Source of the DNA: Microdochium bolleyi
Taxonomy: Eukaryota > Ascomycota > Sordariomycetes > Xylariales > Microdochiaceae
DNA length: 64,000 nt
Assembly: GCA_001566295.1 (NCBI GenBank)
Contig: KQ964249.1
Span: 434,001 to 498,000, forward strand
Reading direction: 5' to 3'
How positions within the stretch are numbered: position 1 is the stretch's first letter; each line of letters starts with the position of its first letter. The translations under genes were made by a program, and so were the position numbers. The notes beneath the pieces are model-generated. The model saw only the letters and a program-made list of their open reading frames with translations, had not been told where the DNA came from and ran no database searches. Below are positions 58,491 through 64,000 of this stretch, one piece after another.

Positions 58491-60099
58491 TCAGCCGCGC
58501 ATCCACGCCTTGACACCCTGCTCGAGGACCACGCCGCCGGCGCCGACCGCCACGACGACCCAGGCCCACTGGTTCTGCAGCTCCGTGACGTCGGGCCAGA
58601 AGCTGTTCTTCTCGCGCTTGTACTGCGCAAACTGCTGGGCCTTGGCGGGGCTCTCCTTGGTGTAGCGCTCCGCCTGGCTCTCCTCGTTCTCGCGGTCGCC
58701 GCCGACGTAGCGCAGGAAGACGTAGTTGGCGATGGGGCCGAGGACGGCTAGCGGGTGCATGGCGCCGGCGCCGAGGAGGAGCAGCGGGAAGGACATGTGG
58801 ATCAGGGCGTCGCCGAGGTAGCTGCGTTTAGATGTTAGCACACAATCGATACACAGAGAACAGAGCCACACGGGTTAGGGACGAGGGGATAGAGGTATAG
58901 GTAGGTACTCACTTGGGGTGGCGAACGATGCTCCAAACTCCCTCGCGGTTGAGGTCAGTGCTGTTCTTCTGCTTGTGCGCCTCGAGCTGGGAGTCGGCGA
59001 GGACCTCGAGGGCGAAGCCGGTCGAGAAGAGGAAGACGGCGAGCGAGGTGAAGATGGAGGGGTAGCTGACATCAGGCGAGGACGCGACGCTCTCGAGACT
59101 GGCGCGGAAAGGAAGCGTGAAGGGCAGGGAGATGAGTGTCTGGGCGACGGCCTCGGGCAGGAAGAGGCCGAGAGCAGCCTTGTTCCAGAAGCCAGCCGGG
59201 TCCTTGTTCTTCGCGGCGACGTAGCGCGGGTCGTCGGTGCCGCGCTTCACGCCGCGCGAGGCGACGCGGTAGAGCAGCCGGAGGCCCCATGCGGTGACGC
59301 CTGTGAGGAGCAGTCTCTGAGGGTAAGTGATGGTCGACCAGGCCTGGGATAGGGTGAGCCCGTCGGAGAAGACGCGGGTGCCGAGCGCGCTCCACCAGGC
59401 ATTGGCGGTCATGCCGGAGGCCCAGAGGTAGTCCTTGACTTCGGCGCGGTCGGTGTAGCGGGCGACGGCGTAAGCGACGGCAGAGAGACCGGAATGGAAG
59501 CCGAAAGAGGGGAGCACGGCGGACTGCAGGAGGCCGACGGCAGTGGCGTTGATGGGGTTGGTCGGATATCTGCCCAGGTGGGAGCCGAGGCGGTCCTGCT
59601 CAGCACCAGATGCCCGGGGGATCTTGTCGGAGACCTTGTCGGCGACCTTGTTGGCGACCTCGCTCGCGGAGGGCAGGCTCGCACTGCCGAAGTGGGAGCC
59701 ATAGCGGTCCTGCTCGGCGCCCGAGGTCTTTGAGAGATCCCTGGCAAAGGCCTTGGCGCGCTCGGCGACGTAGGGCGTCTTGCCGCCGAACCAGTGCTCG
59801 TAGCGGTCCTGCTCTGCGGCGGAGACGTTGGGGAGCCTGTCGCGGAGATGTGTCTCGGGGACCTTGCCGCCAAAGTAGTTGCCGTAGCGGTCCTGCTCGG
59901 CGCCCGAGGCGTTGGGCAGCTTGTCGCGGAGGTGGTGGTCGGACGAGGTCTTGCCGCCGAACCAGCCGCCGAAGCGGTCCTGCTCGGCCCCGGAGCCCTG
60001 GGGGAGGTCGTGGTCTCTCAGTGCCTGGCGGGCATGCTCTTTAGCTGCAGTGGCCTTGTCGGCACCAAAGTGGCTGCCGTAGCGGTCTTGCTCGGCCAT
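58491..60099 (-). CDS. DUF1295 / steroid-5-alpha-reductase-like membrane protein with N-terminal AEQDRYG repeats
   Basis: Exons 60099-58913 and 58821-58491; 505 residues. Residues 1-178 are a soluble, repetitive extension (described separately). The C-terminal 320 residues are membrane-embedded, with hydrophobic stretches near 186-202, 268-282, 320-335 and 355-375, then the reductase signature VRHPNYLGDALIHMSFPLLLLG formed across the intron (RHPNYLGE in relatives). Known relatives reduce C=C bonds in steroids or lipids using NADPH, but DUF1295 proteins are mostly uncharacterised. The intron has GTGAGT...GCAG ends. The start is the first repeat's Met (MAEQDRYG), consistent with the repeat phase. 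Substrate unknown. Confidence 0.92.
59566..60099 (-). repeat. Six-copy in-frame repeat encoding AEQDR(Y/F/L)(G/E)xx(F/L)G units
   Basis: Within the DUF1295 gene, the motif begins with the Glu at residues 3, 39, 68, 96, 129 and 167, so spacing is 36, 29, 28, 33 and 38. The unit reads (S/N)xAEQDRYGxxFGGK, a short spacer, then LRDxLPxxS, which is clearest in units 2 and 3. Copies differ at third codon positions and in linkers, so the array is old and maintained, not a fresh slippage product. Nothing similar appears elsewhere in the window. Confidence 0.93.
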
Positions 60100-63000
60100 G
60101 ATTGTGTTGTTGGGCCGTGTAGGAAGCGGTTGAGGCTGGCGTGGAAGAATGAGGCTGAGTTGTGCTGGAGGGCAGGATCATGTTTTATTGCCCCGAAAAG
60201 CCACAAAGGCGCCCTGGCAATTGATGGCATCCTGATTGAAACATGAGACAAGAGTTGCAGGCGATGACGTCGAAGCTCGATCATCACCAGGGCCGCGCCT
60301 TCTCGAGGGGAAGCCCGGGCGCTCCGCTCCGCTCCGCAGCAAGGGCTCCTTGCAGGGTATGCATCATCAAGTGGTTCCTGAGCGATCTCGATCGCCCCAT
60401 GACAAGCTTGTTGCGGTCGCCCACAGCCACATCCTGGATTGACATCAAGATCCAGCTCCTTGCCGCTAAAATATCAGGTTTCAAGCCTGCCAAGGCCTGG
60501 CCGAGCCGAGACTGGACTACGCCCTGGCATCATCGACGGCCGTCCCTTCTCCAGGGCCATCGTCCCCACATCACATGCCCAACTCGGACTGTACTGCCCC
60601 AATTGGCCAATCACACGCGGGTCTCGCCTCCCAGCTCCGTCCGACCCCGCACATGGAGGATATCTCGCCAACACTGGGAGCCCGGACATCGTGGCAGAAT
60701 ACCCAAGATACCGACACGGTCGGATGGAAGCTTATAGATCCAGATGGCCTGGGGGCCTGGTGGTCCAGAGGCACTCGTGTGCATGCAGCAGAGAAACCCA
60801 ACTACCAACCAGCCTCCGATTTACAACTATATATCCAGCCTCCTCTAACCAATCAGCATCACCATTCTTGTCGAGAGAGAACCGCATGATAGTCCTCGAA
60901 TTGCACCGTGGAGGTTGCTTGGTGCCTACGCCAGTGTTCCAGCTCCTCAAGAAGAGGTATGCCTCTGATAATGCTGGGGTCTCCCAAGACAGAGCTCTGG
61001 TGTGGCTGCGGAACCGGGACAGGTTGCAGATCTACAGAGCACATCAGAATCGTAGAGGCAGCGTGGCAGCAAGATCATCAGTAGTCCTGAAGTCTTGGAG
61101 AAGTCGGCGTAGGCGAAGATTTCTTTCGAGGGGCGATTCCAAGTTGGACCCAGGCGCTTGGAAGCTGCTCGAAATCACAGGATGGACGCAGGATATATCC
61201 AATACCCCCTTTGGAATCTATGACTATGTGAAGTGGCTTGCTTCATGAGAGGCTTGGACGATGATTACTGTTATATCAAGTGACGTAAATCGGTGCGCTG
61301 CCTTTGCTCACTCAGCATTGCCATCCCTTCCACGAAAAATTGAATGTCAAATCATGTCTTCAAACTTTCCACTTGTGTGTTCATGGCATGCTAGACTGAG
61401 AGCAAGCTTACACCAGTTGGTGTTGTGGCCTGTACTTTCTGTGACATAGACGTAACGATCAGAACGGCTCAAGCAGGCATACGGTCCTCAAGCCAAGGGC
61501 ACAATGCAAGAGTGTCGATATCGGCTTTAAAAAGGCGCCAGGACCGAATCCTGGTTTTCACTCAAGATGCGGGGGTTCTTTGATGTGATACATACCCGCT
61601 TAGACTCTTGAAGCGCGATTCCATGCCACCGGGACCACCCCTGAAAGGATAGAAGGCGGGCTTTTAGCACTTGTACCTCGTGAGGCACTAGGACGAGCGT
61701 ATTGAGATTGTCATCGTGCTTCCACTCGACCCCTGGATATCATGTAGGACCACCCTGCAGCCATGAAACGCGGCATTTGAGCGACGTTCCTTGCGGGTGA
61801 AGCACATGAGCATTACAAGCGCCATCTCGAGCATATGTTTGAGCTCCTGGTGAAGTGCACCTATATTTACCTTCGTATACTGAAGAGCTTCTTCGTCCCA
61901 TAAGAGCACTTGCACAATATGCGCCTCTCGATGTGCACACTCCTCTCCTTGAGTGACCGCCGTCGCCGCTCACAATAGAGGAAAGAAACTGTGCAACGCA
62001 AGAGCTCCACCAGCAAGAGCACAAGCCTGCTCTGAGAGCCTTTGCCCGCCCAGGTGCCGGCGATCGCTGTCACGCGGCTTGGCCGATACTACTTTCGAGC
62101 TCGAAGAAAGCAATTGCAGCAGCAACGGATTAACATCCTCGATGATCACCATCTCCGGTAGATGCAGGCTCGCATTGATTGTGAGGCGGAGCGGGCTGTG
62201 GCTCCTGCGTCTTCACCTACGAGGGTACGCTCGCGCAGAAGAGCAATGTCTTCATGGTGTTCCTCAAGGCGGGAATCAAGGCCCTGGCAACCCTGGACTG
62301 GACCTGGCCGGCAACTTGGCGTATTCATCAAGTTCCGGATGCTAAGAATGCCGACTTTTTGCGTATGATGAGACATGCGTGGAAGAGACAGGCTCACAGG
62401 CCTATGCTCTGCGCGGATCAAGCTGCAACAACTTCACCTACGGTGTATGAAGAATATGCATCATGCCTCCCACAAAACGCGGAAGTTCTATATGGCTCTG
62501 ATCACTGCAGCGCCGGGCGGTCGCGAGGGCTCGCAGGGACCAGAGGACGAGAATCTTCGAATTGAGACACAAGGGTCAAAGGCCGTGTGAGGTCGCGACG
62601 CGGGGAATAGCCCGGAACTGAGGCCAATTATGGTCCAGCTGGCGATAATTTCCCCGGCCTAGATCCGTGGAGTCACTTTTGAAAGAGGAAGCCAGGAAAG
62701 CTCTAGGATATCCAGCTCTCCCAGATGCTGCTGTCCGAACTTGACCCTCTCAGTCAATTGCGGTCAGCACAAAGCGCAACTAATCAAATCCAGCTACCTT
62801 CAGACGCCTCAAAGCCATTGCTGACTGAATCTGGGCACTTGAACGACTCTCAAGCATTGGCGGGGCACGACGTGCTCTGGGCTCATCAGTAATGACGCAG
62901 TGTATGTCGACGATGCCCGATTAGAGGGTGGCTGAGTTGTGCCGGACAGGTTCACATGAAGCCGGGAGCAGGCGGCTGATGTGCTTGCGTCGGCCGTGGG

Positions 63001-64000
63001 CAGAGAGGGATGTCAGCACTAGGATCAAGGGCCTGGAGCAAAGTGACTCACAGGTGCGACGCCCTGCAGGAATGCCAGGTTCGTTTGAGGCTCGGGGATG
63101 GCCTGGCTGCCCACTCACATCGGCCCCTGCCGAGATGCCCCACCTCGAACGTGGTATCTACCTCCCTGAGAAGACGCTTCGTAAGGAGTGCACTGGAGCG
63201 CGTGAGTCAGCGGCATGAGGAGGGCAGGCAGGCAGACGAATAATCGCACCTTAGGCATGCATTTGAACGCGTGTTGTGCGGTGATGGAGGTTGCGGCAGG
63301 TGCATGGCACGGTAGCCACTCAGCGTCGTGCCTGCCCTGCGATGCGAAGCGCTCGGTCCTTGAAGCTGCCCTAGGGCGATCATCCAGATGCCAGATAAGA
63401 GACAGGACAGAGCCATCCATCATCCTTCCGACATGGCTCCAAGTTTCAATTAGCCGCCAGGCTGTCCTCAAACTATCCCCCACTGCAGTCGAGCAGATGC
63501 CCCTCGGCTTCACCGAGCGTACCGTATGTAACCTTTAATTACTGCTGCTGGTCACAGGCCACACCAACCTTTACACTTTGCGCCATCACCGAACCCGCCC
63601 AGCGGAAGCAGCCTCCAAGCTTGAATCATTTTTCTGGGTCTTGTTCCCCGCTGGCGCCTGCTCTGCGAGCTTCTTAAAGCCGTGCTTAACCCCGTGCTTG
63701 GCTCTGCAGATCCCCAGGTAGAGAGGCGCAAGTCAGGGACCGTCTTGACGTATCATCTTTTCGTCTCTGGAGCCTCTTTCAACATTCGCAACTTCTTTCC
63801 CTCATCGCGGAGACATCTCGCACGATATTTCGCACCTTTCGCCACGTCATCTAGCGCGTGGTGCCTCGGCGACTTTAACAATTCCCTCCGAAGGTACCGC
63901 CCTGCTTTTCGGCCGAACCGCCCGACCGCAAGCGGGGTTCGCAGAGCGTGGGACCCTCAAGTCCGATAACACCCTAGGGTAATCTTCTCGACCAGCTTCG
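60100..64000. other. Gene-poor right end
   Basis: About 3.9 kb with no confident gene. Contents: the DUF1295 upstream region; a weak 120-codon ORF at 60886-61248 (listed separately); AT-richer sequence at 61250-61700; minus-strand ORF fragments in three frames at 61690-62430, possibly a decayed gene; and a pyrimidine-rich stretch from about 63700 that resembles a promoter or leader of a plus-strand gene beyond the edge. A 10-base palindrome ACCCTAGGGT lies at 63971-63980. Confidence 0.5.
60886..61248 (+). CDS. Weak 120-codon ORF, unassigned
   Basis: Not recognised. It starts MIVLELHRGGCLVPTPVFQL and has an Arg-rich middle (SWRSRRRRRF) and a folded-looking end (AWKLLEITGWTQDISNTPFGIYDYVKWLAS). 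A TATATAT box lies about 60 bases upstream and a CCAAT-like CCAATCA about 25 bases upstream of the ATG, but the codon bias is weaker than in neighbouring genes. The frame stays open upstream to 60439 with non-coding character. It may be a lineage-specific gene or chance. Confidence 0.28.
   Translation: MIVLELHRGGCLVPTPVFQLLKKRYASDNAGVSQDRALVWLRNRDRLQIYRAHQNRRGSVAARSSVVLKSWRSRRRRRFLSRGDSKLDPGAWKLLEITGWTQDISNTPFGIYDYVKWLAS

Noticed and set aside
60439..60885. Upstream extension of the 60886 ORF
   Set aside because: Pro/Arg/Ser-rich with no coding bias; only the part from 60886 looks possibly protein-like.
61535..61556. CCAGG...CCTGG hairpin resembling a tRNA T-arm
   Set aside because: The loop does not fit TTCRANT and there is no surrounding cloverleaf.

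Overview
The window is nuclear DNA from a filamentous ascomycete (Pezizomycotina, probably Sordariomycetes). Nearly all genes carry 0 to 4 short introns of about 55 to 170 bases with GT(A/G)AGT-type donors and (C/T)AG acceptors. Coding third positions are strongly C/G biased. Several families point the same way: a Clr5-domain protein, a bicupin oxalate decarboxylase with a secretion signal, a GH128 wall glucanase, and an ASNSD1-type asparagine synthetase. I cannot name the species. Twenty protein genes are supported with reconstructed splicing, plus two tRNA genes. There are no CRISPR arrays, operons or intact mobile elements.

Left part (1-20.2 kb): the start of a sulfate permease runs off the left edge and is followed by about 5 kb with no convincing gene. 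Next comes a secreted oxalate decarboxylase, divergent from a DUF1275 membrane protein, which converges on a 14-helix-type MFS exporter. The exporter diverges from a secreted M28 aminopeptidase, followed by an ASNSD1-like protein, an initiator tRNA-Met and a peroxisomal (SKL-ending) 4-coumarate-CoA-ligase-like enzyme.

Middle (21.4-35 kb): five plus-strand genes in a row encode a PEBP/carboxypeptidase-Y-inhibitor-like protein, a GT31-type type II membrane glycosyltransferase with a PAN-like tail, an oxysterol-binding protein (Kes1/Osh4 class), the retromer subunit Vps35 and a transferrin-receptor-like M28B peptidase (Vps70 class). The last three all concern Golgi/endosome/vacuole traffic, although each clearly has its own promoter region.

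Right part (35.8-64 kb): a GH128 glucanase, an intron-containing tRNA-Ala(UGC), a Gfo/Idh/MocA oxidoreductase that converges within 123 bases on a Clr5-domain gene, a mitochondrial-type rhomboid protease, a PhoD-like phosphatase, delta-1-pyrroline-5-carboxylate dehydrogenase, an unassigned coiled-coil-type protein, a secreted M20 carboxypeptidase, and a DUF1295 (steroid-5-alpha-reductase-like) protein. That last protein has an unusual N-terminal array of six AEQDRYG-type repeats, the most unusual feature in the window. The final 3.9 kb has no confident gene. It holds one weak 120-residue ORF, scattered ORF fragments, and a pyrimidine-rich stretch at the edge that looks like the leader of a gene beyond the window.
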